Origin: Castellaniella sp040276065
GTDB lineage: Bacteria; Pseudomonadota; Gammaproteobacteria; Burkholderiales; Burkholderiaceae_B
NCBI RefSeq assembly: GCF_040276065.1
Contig: NZ_JBELOI010000006.1
Location: 62,001-126,000 of the forward strand
Reading direction: 5' to 3'
Length of the DNA stretch: 64,000 bases
The notes under the pieces are model-generated. The model was not told the DNA's origin and made no database searches. It saw nothing but the letters and a program-made list of their open reading frames with translations. Of the stretch, positions 51,351 through 61,029 are shown one piece after another; position 1 is the first letter of the stretch, and each line of letters opens with the position of its first letter. Made by a program: the position numbers and the translations under genes.

Positions 51351-52218
51351 CGTCGTGGGTTTGCTGGGGTTGGCGCTGGATGTGCAGCCAGCGTGCGCAC
51401 TTGCTGTCGGCGCTGACCACGGTCAGCAGCAGTCCCTCGCGCTCGAGGCGCTCGCCCCGGCGGGGAATGTGGCCCAGTTCCTCGGCCAGCCAGCCGTTGA
51501 GCGTGTCGTGGTCCTCGTCGGGCAGCGAGACCTCGAAGGTGTCGTTGAAGACCTCGATGTCGGTCGAGCCCATCGCCCGCCAGCTATTGTCGCCGGTGCG
51601 AAAGATGGTCTTTTCGGCGTCCTCGTCGAATTCGTCCTCGATGTCGCCCACGATCTGCTCGAGGACGTCCTCCATGGTGACCAGGCCGCAAATCCCGCCG
51701 TGTTCGTCGATGACGATGGCCAGGTGATTGCGGTTGCTGCGGAACTCGTGCAGCAGGACGTTCAGGCGCTTGGTGGCGGGAATGAAGACCGCCGGGCGCA
51801 CCAGGCCGCGGACGTCGAACTGCTGGTCGGACAGGGCCAGCAGGAGATCCTTGGCCAGCAGGGTGCCCAGGATGTTGTCGCGGTCGTTTTCGTAGACCGG
51901 AAAGCGTGAGTGTCCGGTTTCGATGATGTCTGGCATCAGTTCGGCCAGCGGCCGGCTGACGTCGAGCAGGTCCATGCGCGAGCGGGGCACCATGATGTCC
52001 GAGACTGTCTTGTCGGCGACCTCGAGGGCCCCGGAAATCATGGCGTAGGATTCGCCGTCGAGCACCGACTGGTCGTGGGCCGCGTCGAGGACGGCCTTGA
52101 TGTCTTTACGGTCTGCGGGGGGCGCGGGCCTCAGGAAGGCGGTGAGGCGGTTGAACAGGCGTTTGCCGGTCGAGCGCGTAGGTCGGGGTTCGGGGTCGGA
52201 TGGGTTGGGGTCTGGCAT
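51340..52218 (-). CDS. corC: CBS-domain transporter-associated protein (CorC/YbeX)
   Basis: A 292-residue protein with a pair of CBS domains (KTVSDIMVPRSRMDLLDVSR start, VIDEHGGICGLVTMEDVLEQIVGDIEDEFD in the second) and a C-terminal CorC/HlyC domain (FEVSLPDEDHDTLNGWLAEELGHIPRRGE). No membrane spans are present, unlike the full DUF21 proteins. CorC is linked to magnesium/cobalt efflux and to ribosome maturation via its operon partner YbeY. Overlaps lnt by 11 bp. Confidence 0.95.
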   Translation of the reverse strand: MPDPNPSDPEPRPTRSTGKRLFNRLTAFLRPAPPADRKDIKAVLDAAHDQSVLDGESYAMISGALEVADKTVSDIMVPRSRMDLLDVSRPLAELMPDIIETGHSRFPVYENDRDNILGTLLAKDLLLALSDQQFDVRGLVRPAVFIPATKRLNVLLHEFRSNRNHLAIVIDEHGGICGLVTMEDVLEQIVGDIEDEFDEDAEKTIFRTGDNSWRAMGSTDIEVFNDTFEVSLPDEDHDTLNGWLAEELGHIPRRGERLEREGLLLTVVSADSKCARWLHIQRQPQQTHDDAA

Positions 52219-52270
52219 TGTCCTGGGGACGCGTATACGGAACGCCTAGCATAACCGAAAAGCCCTGTCG

Positions 52271-52756
52271 TCAGGCCCGTGGCGATGCCTGGTAGGGATC
52301 GGGAATTCCCTGTGCCGCCAGGATGGCGGTCTCGAGCGATTCCATGGCGCGGGCCTCGTCGGGCTCGATGTGGTCGTATCCCAGGGCGTGCAGCACGCCG
52401 TGGATGACCAGGTGGGCGGCATGGTGCGTCAGGGGTTTGCCCTGGCCGCGGGCCTCGCGGCGCAGCACCGGCACGCACAGCACGATGTCGCCGCTGATCA
52501 GGCCCGAGGGGTCCTCGCCGTACTCGAAGGTCAGGACGTTGGTCGCGTAGTCGCGCTGGCGGTAGGCCAGGTTCAGGGCGCGGCCTTCGTCCTCGCCGAC
52601 CAGGCGCAGCGCCAGGGCGACGGGCCGGCCGGCGCGCGGCTGCGGCGGCGCCAGCGCGCCGGCCAGGGCGCGTCCGACCCAGCGCCGCAGGCGCCAGCGC
52701 GGCAGCTCGGGGGCCGGCTCGCCGTACTGGATGGATAGCGAGAACTCAGGATACAT
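52271..52756 (-). CDS. ybeY: Endoribonuclease YbeY
   Basis: A 161-residue metal-dependent RNase involved in 16S rRNA maturation. The zinc motif appears as HLVIHGVLHALGYDH (H-G-x-L-H-x-x-G-Y-D-H), and LNLAYRQRDYATNVLTFEY and GDIVLC are conserved. The ATG at 52756 is chosen by similarity; the start overlaps phoH by 11 bp. Complete and typical. Confidence 0.96.
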   Translation of the reverse strand: MYPEFSLSIQYGEPAPELPRWRLRRWVGRALAGALAPPQPRAGRPVALALRLVGEDEGRALNLAYRQRDYATNVLTFEYGEDPSGLISGDIVLCVPVLRREARGQGKPLTHHAAHLVIHGVLHALGYDHIEPDEARAMESLETAILAAQGIPDPYQASPRA

Positions 52757-53738
52757 GGTCGCCCGCCCGCTCGTAGGCGTCGACGATGCGGGCGACCAGG
52801 GGATGGCGCACGACGTCGCGGCTGGTGAACCGCGTGCAGGCGATGCCCGGCACGCCGTCGAGCACCTCGAGCGCGTGCAGCAGGCCGCTCTGGTGGCCAC
52901 GCGGCAGGTCGACCTGCGAGGGGTCGCCGTTGATCACCGCCTTGCTGCCGAAACCGATGCGCGTCAGGAACATCTTCATCTGTTCGGGGGTGGTGTTCTG
53001 GGCCTCGTCGAGGATGATGAAGGCGTGATTGAGCGTGCGCCCGCGCATGTAGGCGAGCGGCGCGATTTCGATGGTCTGTTTTTCGAACAGGCGCTGGGTA
53101 CGCTCGAAGCCCAGCAAGTCGTATAGGGCGTCGTACAGGGGACGCAGGTAGGGATCGACTTTCTGGACCAGGTCGCCCGGCAGGAACCCCAGGCGTTCGC
53201 CGGCCTCGACGGCCGGACGGGTGAGCACCAGGCGCGAGACCGATTCCCGCTCGAGGGCGTCGATCGCGCAGGCCACCGCCAGCCAGGTCTTGCCGGTGCC
53301 GGCGGGCCCCACGCCGAAAGTCACATCGTGCTTGAGGATGGCATTCAGATAGTCACGCTGGCGCGGGGTGCGCGGCCGCAGGTCGGCCTTGTGCGTGCGC
53401 AAGCTCAGGCTTGCGTCGTCGATGGGCGGGAGCTCCGGCAGCGCCGGGCCTTTGAGCGGCACGCCATCCGCGCCGGCGCCCAGCTCGACCAGGCCAAGCT
53501 GCAAGGTGTCCAGCGACAGCGGCCCCTGGGCCGCACGCTCGTGGAACCACCGCAAGGCCTCCGCCGCGCGCGCCGCGCCCTCGCCGCGCAGCGAGAAGCG
53601 ATTACCGCGCCGTGAAACCTCGGCCCCGTAGGCTTGGGCGATCTGGCGCAGATTGTCGTCCAGCGGGCCGCACAGGTTGGCGAGCTGCGTGTTGTCGCCG
53701 GACAGTTGCAGCGACAGGGGCTTGCGGCGTTCACTCAT
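52746..53738 (-). CDS. phoH: PhoH-like ATPase (YbeZ)
   Basis: A 330-residue PhoH family ATPase. The N-terminal ~100 residues are a KH-like region; the P-loop is GPAGTGKTWLA, followed by VEAGERLGFLPGD, AYMRGRTL, the Walker B motif FIILDEAQNTT and INGDPSQVDLP. It acts with YbeY in RNA processing. It overlaps miaB by 4 bp and ybeY by 11 bp, the conserved Burkholderiales order. Confidence 0.96.
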   Translation of the reverse strand: MSERRKPLSLQLSGDNTQLANLCGPLDDNLRQIAQAYGAEVSRRGNRFSLRGEGAARAAEALRWFHERAAQGPLSLDTLQLGLVELGAGADGVPLKGPALPELPPIDDASLSLRTHKADLRPRTPRQRDYLNAILKHDVTFGVGPAGTGKTWLAVACAIDALERESVSRLVLTRPAVEAGERLGFLPGDLVQKVDPYLRPLYDALYDLLGFERTQRLFEKQTIEIAPLAYMRGRTLNHAFIILDEAQNTTPEQMKMFLTRIGFGSKAVINGDPSQVDLPRGHQSGLLHALEVLDGVPGIACTRFTSRDVVRHPLVARIVDAYERAGDHVS

Positions 53739-55201
53739 GGGCGGGCCTCGACGTGCTCGGGGATGATCTCGCCCCTGAGGGTGTTGGCGAGGGCCTGCGT
53801 GATGCGCACGTCGACCATGCGCCCGATCAGTCGCGGATGGCCGGCGAAATTCACGATGCGGTTGTTTTCCGTGCGTCCTTTCATGTCGTGGGGATCGCGC
53901 CGCGAAGGGCCTTCGACCAGTAGGCGCTGCGTGCCGCCGACCATGGCGGCGCTGATGGCTGCGGCCTGTTCGTTGATCAGGGCTTGCAGGCGGTGCAGGC
54001 GTTCGAGTTTTTCTTCTTGTGGCGTGTCGTCGGCCAGGTCCGCCGCCGGGGTGCCGGGCCGGCGCGAGTACACGAAGGAGAAGGACTGGTCGAACCCGAC
54101 CTGGCGCACCAGGTCCAGGGTCTTTTGGAAATCCGCCTCGGTCTCGCCCGGGAACCCCACGATGAAGTCCGAGGACAGCGTCATGTCCGGGCGCGCCGCG
54201 CGCAGGCGCCGGATGATGGACTTGTATTCCAGCACGGTGTAGCCGCGCTTCATCGCGGCCAGCACCCGATCGCTGCCGGCCTGGACCGGCAGGTGCAGGA
54301 AGGGCACGAGCTTGGGCAGGCGGCCATGGGCCTCGATCAGGCGGGCGGTCATCTCCTTGGGGTGCGAGGTCGTGTAGCGGATGCGCTCGATGCCGGGGAT
54401 TTCGTGCACATACTCGAGCAGCATGGCAAAGTCGGCGACCTCGCCGCCTTCGCCGGCGGGGCCGCGATAGGCGTTGACGTTCTGGCCCAGCAGGGTGACC
54501 TCGCGCACGCCCTGGTCGGCGAGGTCGGCCACCTCGACCAGCACGCTATCGAAGGGGCGCGAGACTTCGGCGCCTCGCGTATAGGGCACGACGCAGAAGC
54601 TGCAATATTTGCTGCAGCCCTCCATGATCGAGACGAAGGCCGTCGGCCCGTCGATCCGCGCGGGCGGCAGGGCGTCGAATTTTTCGATCTCGGGAAAGGA
54701 AATGTCGACCTGCGCCTGGCCCGTGGCGCGCCGCCGGCTGATCAGATCGGGCAGCCGGTGCAGGGTCTGGGGGCCGAACACGATGTCGACGTAGGGGGCC
54801 CGGCGCACGATCGCCTCGCCTTCCTGGCTGGCCACGCAGCCGCCCACGCCGATGACCAGTCCGGGCTTCGATGCTTTGAGGTGCCGCACCCGGCCCAGGT
54901 CGGAAAAGACTTTTTCCTGGGCCTTCTCGCGCACCGAACAGGTGTTGAAGAGGATGATGTCGGCGTCCTCGGGGTCCTGGGTGAGCTCGACGCCCTCGGC
55001 CTCGCGCAGCACGTCGGCCATTTTCTCCGAGTCGTATTCATTCATTTGGCAGCCGAAGGTGCGGATGAAGAGCTTGCGGGGGTGGGTGCCACCGGGCTCG
55101 GTGGGCTGCAGCAGGGCCGATAGGGCGCGGTCGTGATCGGGGCTGGCGGGCGCGGGCTTGGGGACGGGGGCGCCGGGGCGGCGCAGAGTGGTTTCTTGCA
55201 T
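53735..55201 (-). CDS. miaB: tRNA-2-methylthio-N6-dimethylallyladenosine synthase (MiaB)
   Basis: A 488-residue radical SAM methylthiotransferase. It has the N-terminal UPF0004 domain (RTFGCQMNEYDSEKM, then FNTCSVREKA, both with cluster cysteines), the radical SAM site EGCSKYCSFCVVPYTRG (CX3CX2C) and a C-terminal TRAM domain. The ATG at 55201 is chosen; ~40 extra N-terminal residues (Pro/Ala-rich) precede the conserved domain. It modifies A37 of tRNAs. A 149-bp gap with a TACAAT-type -10 (minus strand) separates it from secF, so a promoter for the miaB-lnt operon probably lies there. Confidence 0.96.
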   Translation of the reverse strand: MQETTLRRPGAPVPKPAPASPDHDRALSALLQPTEPGGTHPRKLFIRTFGCQMNEYDSEKMADVLREAEGVELTQDPEDADIILFNTCSVREKAQEKVFSDLGRVRHLKASKPGLVIGVGGCVASQEGEAIVRRAPYVDIVFGPQTLHRLPDLISRRRATGQAQVDISFPEIEKFDALPPARIDGPTAFVSIMEGCSKYCSFCVVPYTRGAEVSRPFDSVLVEVADLADQGVREVTLLGQNVNAYRGPAGEGGEVADFAMLLEYVHEIPGIERIRYTTSHPKEMTARLIEAHGRLPKLVPFLHLPVQAGSDRVLAAMKRGYTVLEYKSIIRRLRAARPDMTLSSDFIVGFPGETEADFQKTLDLVRQVGFDQSFSFVYSRRPGTPAADLADDTPQEEKLERLHRLQALINEQAAAISAAMVGGTQRLLVEGPSRRDPHDMKGRTENNRIVNFAGHPRLIGRMVDVRITQALANTLRGEIIPEHVEARP

Positions 55202-55350
55202 GGTCGGTCGCCGTGACGGGTTTATATCCCGGGGGCTGATGAGGGTGGAAAAGTGGGTATTGTACTGTGGGTGTGCGGCGTTCTTTAGCCCCCGGCACGC
55301 CCGATGCAAGGCCGAAGCGACACATGCCGTGCGTCAGCACGGAAAATCAA

Positions 55351-56286
55351 TCACCCCAGTTCGACTTCCGGGCCGTCCTTCTTGACCGGCTTGACCAGGT
55401 CCTCGCGCTTGATCCCCATCCACATCGCCAGGGCCGCCGCCACGAACACCGAGGAATAAATCCCGAACCAGATCCCGATCGTCAGCGCGAGCGAGAAATT
55501 ATGCAGCGTGGGGCCGCCAAAGAAGAACATCGACAGCACCATCATCTGGGTCGAGCCGTGGGTGATGATGGTCCGGGAAATATTTTGCGTGATCGAGGCG
55601 TTGATGATCTCGCGCACCGAGGCCTTGCGCTGCTTGCGGAAATTTTCGCGGATCCGGTCCATCACCACCACGGACTCGTTGACCGAATAGCCCAGCACCG
55701 CCAGCACCCCCGCCAGCACCGACAGCGAGAACTCCCACTGGAAGAACGCGAAAAATCCCAGGATGATCACCACGTCGTGCAGATTGGCCAGCGCGCAGGA
55801 GGCCGCGAGCTTCCACTCGAAGCGCACCGCCAGATAGATCATGATGCCCACCACCACGAACAGCAGCGCCATCAGGCCGTTGTGCAGCAGTTCCTGGCCC
55901 ACCTGCGGACCGACGAACTCGACGCGGCGCAGTTGCACACCGGCGTCCTGGGCCTGCAAGGCCGTCATGACCGTTTCGCTTTGCTTGGCGGAATCCTCGC
56001 CCGGCCGGATCGGCAGGCGGATCATGACATCCTGCGAGGTGCCGAAATTCTGGACCTGAAAATCGCTGTAGCCCAGGCTCTCGATCGCCGTGCGGATGTC
56101 GTTCACCGGGGCGCTCTGGGTATAGTGGACCTCGACCACCGTGCCGCCGGTGAACTCGATCGACAGATGAAAGCCCCGGGTGGCGATGAAGACCACCGCG
56201 GCGATGAATGTCAGCAGGCTGATGATATTCAGGATCAGCGCATGCCGCATGAACGGAATGGTGCGGTGGATGCGGAAGAATTCCAT
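55351..56286 (-). CDS. secF: Protein translocase subunit SecF
   Basis: A 311-residue membrane protein with six spans and a large periplasmic loop. Landmarks: MEFFRIHRTIPFMRHALI start, GLHLS-like IEFTGGTVVEV, GPQVGQELL, then LAGVLAVLGYSVNESVVVMDRIREN and TLTTS-like RTIITHGSTQMMVLSMFFFGG. The ATG at 56286 lies 13 bp after the secD stop. With SecD and YajC it forms the accessory complex that pulls exported proteins out of SecYEG using the proton gradient. Confidence 0.96.
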   Translation of the reverse strand: MEFFRIHRTIPFMRHALILNIISLLTFIAAVVFIATRGFHLSIEFTGGTVVEVHYTQSAPVNDIRTAIESLGYSDFQVQNFGTSQDVMIRLPIRPGEDSAKQSETVMTALQAQDAGVQLRRVEFVGPQVGQELLHNGLMALLFVVVGIMIYLAVRFEWKLAASCALANLHDVVIILGFFAFFQWEFSLSVLAGVLAVLGYSVNESVVVMDRIRENFRKQRKASVREIINASITQNISRTIITHGSTQMMVLSMFFFGGPTLHNFSLALTIGIWFGIYSSVFVAAALAMWMGIKREDLVKPVKKDGPEVELG

Positions 56287-56299
56287 GATGAGTCCCGGG

Positions 56300-58171
56300 T
56301 TAGTCCTGCTTGGGTTTCCAGACCTGGCCGATCGAGATCGACTTGAGCTTGCGCTGGCGGCCATACCACAGGTTGGCCAGCGCGCGCACACCCACCACCG
56401 ACGAGAACATCGAGGTCAGGATGCCGATGCAGTGCACCACGGCGAAGCCGCGGACCGGGCCGGTGCCGAAAGTCAGCAGGGCAACGCCCACGATGAGGCT
56501 CGTCAGGTTCGAGTCCAGAATGGTCGCCCAGGCGCGGTCGAAGCCCAGGTGGATCGCCTGCTGGGGCGGTAGCCCCGCCCGCAGTTCCTCGCGGATGCGT
56601 TCGTTGATCAGCACGTTGGCGTCGATGGCCATGCCCAGCGTCAGGGCGATGGCGGCGATGCCCGGCAGCGTCAGCGTGGCCTGCAGCATCGACAGCACGG
56701 CCAGCAGCAGCAGCACGTTGAAGCTCAGGCCCAGGGTCGAGAACACGCCGAACAGGTGGTAGTACATGATGATGAACACCGCGATGGCCGCAAAGCCGTA
56801 CAGCGTCGAATCAAAGCCCTGCTGGATGTTGGCGGCGCCCAGGCTGGGGCCGATCGTGCGTTCCTCGATGATGTGCATCGGCGCGGCGAGCGAGCCGGCG
56901 CGCAGCAGCAGCGAGGTGTCGGCGGCCTCTTGGGCGGTCATGCTGCCCGAGATCTGCACCTGGCCGCCGGGGATCTCGCTGCGGATCACCGGCGCGGTCA
57001 CCACCTCGCCCTTGCCGTTCTCGAACAGCACGATGGCCATGCGCTTGCCGATGTTGTCGCGCGTGACGTCGCGGAAAATCCGCGCGCCCTTGGAATCCAG
57101 CGTCAGGTTGACGGTGGGTTGCTGGGTCTGCTGATCGCGGCCCGGCTGGGCATCCTGGAGGTTTTCGCCGGTCAGGATCACCTGGCGGCGCAGCAGGATC
57201 GGGCGCCCGTCGCGGTCGTTGTAGCGGATCAGGCCGAAGGGCACGGTGCCCGAGGCCAGCGCCGCCGACGCGGTGGGCGAGTCGTCCACCATGTGGATCT
57301 CGAGGGTGGCGGTGCGTCCGAGGATTTCCTTGGCCTTGGCCACGTCCTGCACGCCGGGCAACTGCACGACGATGCGGTCGCCGCCTTGCTGCTGGATCAC
57401 CGGCTCGGCCACGCCCAGTTCGTTGATCCGGTTGTGCAGGGTGGTGATGTTTTGCTTGAGTGCGTTGTTCTGGACTTGCGTGACCGCCGAGGCGCTGAGC
57501 ACCCCGTCGAGGATGAAGGCGTCGCCCGCGCGGCCAGAGGTGAGGGTGATCTCGGGCATGGCGCGGCGCAGCGCGTCGGCCGCGGCGTCGCGGTCTTCGG
57601 CCGTGGCGAAGGTGGCCCGCACCGACAACTGGTTGCGCTCGACATCCTCGAACTTGAGCCGCGCGTCGCGCAGCGCCGTGCGCGCCTCGCCGGCCATGGA
57701 ATCGTAGCGGCTGGTCAGCGCGCCCTGCATGTCGACCTGCAGCAGGAAGTGCACGCCGCCGCGCAGGTCCAGGCCCAGGTACATGGGGTGCGCCCCCAGG
57801 GCCGAGAGCCAGTTCGGCGAGGCCGGCATGAGGTTCAGGGCCACGGTGTAATCGGGGTCCTTGGGATCCGGATTGAGTGTTTTCTCGATCAGGTCCTTGG
57901 CTTTGAGCTGGGTGTCGGTGGAGTCGAAGCGCAGCCGCACCGCGCCCACCGGGCCGTTCATCTCGAAGGACGAGCCCGTGGACTGGATACCGGCCTGGGC
58001 GAGAATCTGCTCGGCGCGCGTCATGGTGCCGGCGTCGACCTTGGTCGAGGTTTTGGCCCCGGCGATCTGGACAGCGGGCGATTCGCCGTAGAAATTGGGC
58101 AGCGTGTAGAGCAGCCCGATGATCAGGGCGGCCAGCACGGTGAGGTATTTCCAGAGTGGGTAGCGGTTCAT
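56300..58171 (-). CDS. secD: Protein translocase subunit SecD
   Basis: A 623-residue membrane protein. The N-terminal span (YPLWKYLTVLAALIIGLLYTLPN) leads to a long periplasmic P1 domain with LGLDLRGGVHFLLQVD, and the C-terminal half has the five remaining spans, including ANIQQGFDSTLYGFAAI, TLPGIAAIALTLGMAIDANVLINERIREE and FDRAWATILDSNLTSLI. Full length. Cotranscribed with yajC and secF. Confidence 0.97.
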   Translation of the reverse strand: MNRYPLWKYLTVLAALIIGLLYTLPNFYGESPAVQIAGAKTSTKVDAGTMTRAEQILAQAGIQSTGSSFEMNGPVGAVRLRFDSTDTQLKAKDLIEKTLNPDPKDPDYTVALNLMPASPNWLSALGAHPMYLGLDLRGGVHFLLQVDMQGALTSRYDSMAGEARTALRDARLKFEDVERNQLSVRATFATAEDRDAAADALRRAMPEITLTSGRAGDAFILDGVLSASAVTQVQNNALKQNITTLHNRINELGVAEPVIQQQGGDRIVVQLPGVQDVAKAKEILGRTATLEIHMVDDSPTASAALASGTVPFGLIRYNDRDGRPILLRRQVILTGENLQDAQPGRDQQTQQPTVNLTLDSKGARIFRDVTRDNIGKRMAIVLFENGKGEVVTAPVIRSEIPGGQVQISGSMTAQEAADTSLLLRAGSLAAPMHIIEERTIGPSLGAANIQQGFDSTLYGFAAIAVFIIMYYHLFGVFSTLGLSFNVLLLLAVLSMLQATLTLPGIAAIALTLGMAIDANVLINERIREELRAGLPPQQAIHLGFDRAWATILDSNLTSLIVGVALLTFGTGPVRGFAVVHCIGILTSMFSSVVGVRALANLWYGRQRKLKSISIGQVWKPKQD

Positions 58172-58227
58172 AGTCGATCGAGGGACGGGGAGCGGGGGCG
58201 GGGCGCGCGGGGCGCCCCGTCGTCGGA

Positions 58228-58572
58228 TCAGAGCGACTTGATGGTGCCCTTGGGCAGGATGGTGGTGACGGCGGTGCGCTGGACGATGGATTCGATCACC
58301 TTGTCGCCGGCCTGGCCGATTTCCAGGGTGAGGTAGTTGTCGCCGACCTTGGTGACCTTGCCCAGCAGGCCGCCCGAAGTGATGACCTCGTCGCCCTTGG
58401 CGAGCGCGGCCACCATGTTGCGGTGCTCCTTTTGGCGCTTCATCTGTGGCCGGATCATCAGGAAATAGAGGATCACGAACATCAGGATGATGGGCAGCAT
58501 GCCCATCAGGGCGTTCTCGCCGCCGGCGGCGGCCTGGGCGGTGATCAGGGTCAAGGTGTCGGCGAGGGACAT
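58228..58572 (-). CDS. yajC: Preprotein translocase subunit YajC
   Basis: A 114-residue protein with one N-terminal span (LPIILMFVILYFLMIRPQMKRQKEH) and the cytoplasmic EVITSGGLLGKVTKVGDNYLTLEI domain, the standard YajC pattern. It precedes secD with a 56-bp gap and follows tgt by 122 bp. Completes the SecDF-YajC unit. Confidence 0.96.
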   Translation of the reverse strand: MSLADTLTLITAQAAAGGENALMGMLPIILMFVILYFLMIRPQMKRQKEHRNMVAALAKGDEVITSGGLLGKVTKVGDNYLTLEIGQAGDKVIESIVQRTAVTTILPKGTIKSL

Positions 58573-58694
58573 GAAGGCTCCAGTTGCGTGGCGTATGGGT
58601 TTGAGGGTTTGGGGTTTGGGGTTTTGAGGCTTAACTCTTTATTGTAGCGGCATATCGCGGTGTCCGGACAGGCGCGGGATCATCCGGATCGGCA

Positions 58695-59827
<1,133 letters not shown>

Positions 59828-59831
<4 letters not shown>

Positions 59832-60874
59832 GGCTGGTGGGCGGATTCGATGAACATGGCATCGCCGTAGCTGAAGAACCGGTAGCGGGATTGCACGGCA
59901 TGCGCGTAGGCGCGGCGGATGGGCGCCATCCCGGCCAGGGCCGAGACCAGCATCAGCAGCGTCGATTGCGGTAGGTGGAAATTGGTGATCAGGGCATCAA
60001 CGCAGGCGAAGGTGTAACCCGGGGTGATGAACAGGCGGGTGTCGCCCTCGCGCGCCGCGCCCGCGTCGCCGCCCTGGGCGGCGGCGGCCTCGAGGGCGCG
60101 CACGCTGGTGGTCCCCACCGCGATGATCCGCCCGCCGCCCGCCCGCGTCTCGCGTACCCGACGCAGGGTGTCGGCCGGGACGACGTAGCGCTCGGCGTGC
60201 ATCACGTGGTCGCGCAGGTGCGCGGCGCGCACGGGCTGAAAGGTGCCGGCGCCCACGTGCAGGGTCACGAAGGCGCGCTCGATGCCCTGGGCGTCCAGTC
60301 GCTCGAGCATGGCCTGGTCGAAGTGCAGGCCGGCCGTGGGGGCGGCCACCGCGCCGGGCTTGTCCGCGTAGACAGTCTGGTAGCGGGCCTCGTCGCCCGC
60401 GTCCGCCGCGTGGGTGATGTAGGGGGGCAGGGGCACCGCGCCGTGGCGCTCGAGCAGGTCCAGCACCCGGGCCGGGAATCGCAGATCGTAGAGCTCGCCC
60501 TCGCGGCCCGCCACCTCGACCTCGAGCGCGCCGTCGGCCAGACTCAGCCGGGTGCCCGGGCCGGGCGCTTTGCTGGCGCGCACGTGGGCGAGGGCCCGCT
60601 GGGGCGCGGTGATGCGCTCGACCAGGACCTCGACCCGGCCGCCGCTGGCCTTGCGGCCTCGCAGGCGGGCCTTGATCACGCGGGTGTCGTTGAAGACCAG
60701 CAGGTCGCCCGCGCGCAGCAGGGACGGCAGGTCGAGGAAACGCAGGTCGTGCAGGCCGCCGCCGGCGTCCAGCCGCAGCAGGCGGCTCGCGTCGCGCCGT
60801 TCGGCCGGAGCCTGGGCAATGAGTTCGGGAGGCAGTTCGTAATCGAACTGGCTGAGGTCGAGTTCGTGTTCCAC
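59828..60874 (-). CDS. queA: S-adenosylmethionine:tRNA ribosyltransferase-isomerase (QueA)
   Basis: A 348-residue enzyme that builds epoxyqueuosine on tRNA. Motifs: FDYELPPELIAQAPAERRDASRLL, the VFNDTRVIKARLRG segment, the AAPTAGLHFDQAML segment, THVGAGTFQPVR-like TLHVGAGTFQPVR, and ITNFHLPQSTLLMLVSA near the end. It heads the queA-tgt pair and is followed by yajC-secD-secF. The 155-bp gap to dacB is a divergent promoter region without clear boxes. Confidence 0.97.
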
Positions 60875-61029
60875 GGGGTTGAGGCGCGCGCCGGGCGGGC
60901 CGGGGCTGGTGATGGGCAGGGCCGTATTTTAAGCCGTCCGGCGTCCGACCGCTTCTGGACTCCCCGCGCTTTGGATTATGCTGATACTTTTTTGTACCTG
61001 GGTGCGAGCATGATCCTGCGAGGGTTGGT

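Noticed and set aside
55327..55342. CCGTGC-GTCA-GCACGG hairpin between secF and miaB as a secF terminator
   Set aside because: On the minus strand the T residues precede rather than follow the stem, so it does not fit an intrinsic terminator.
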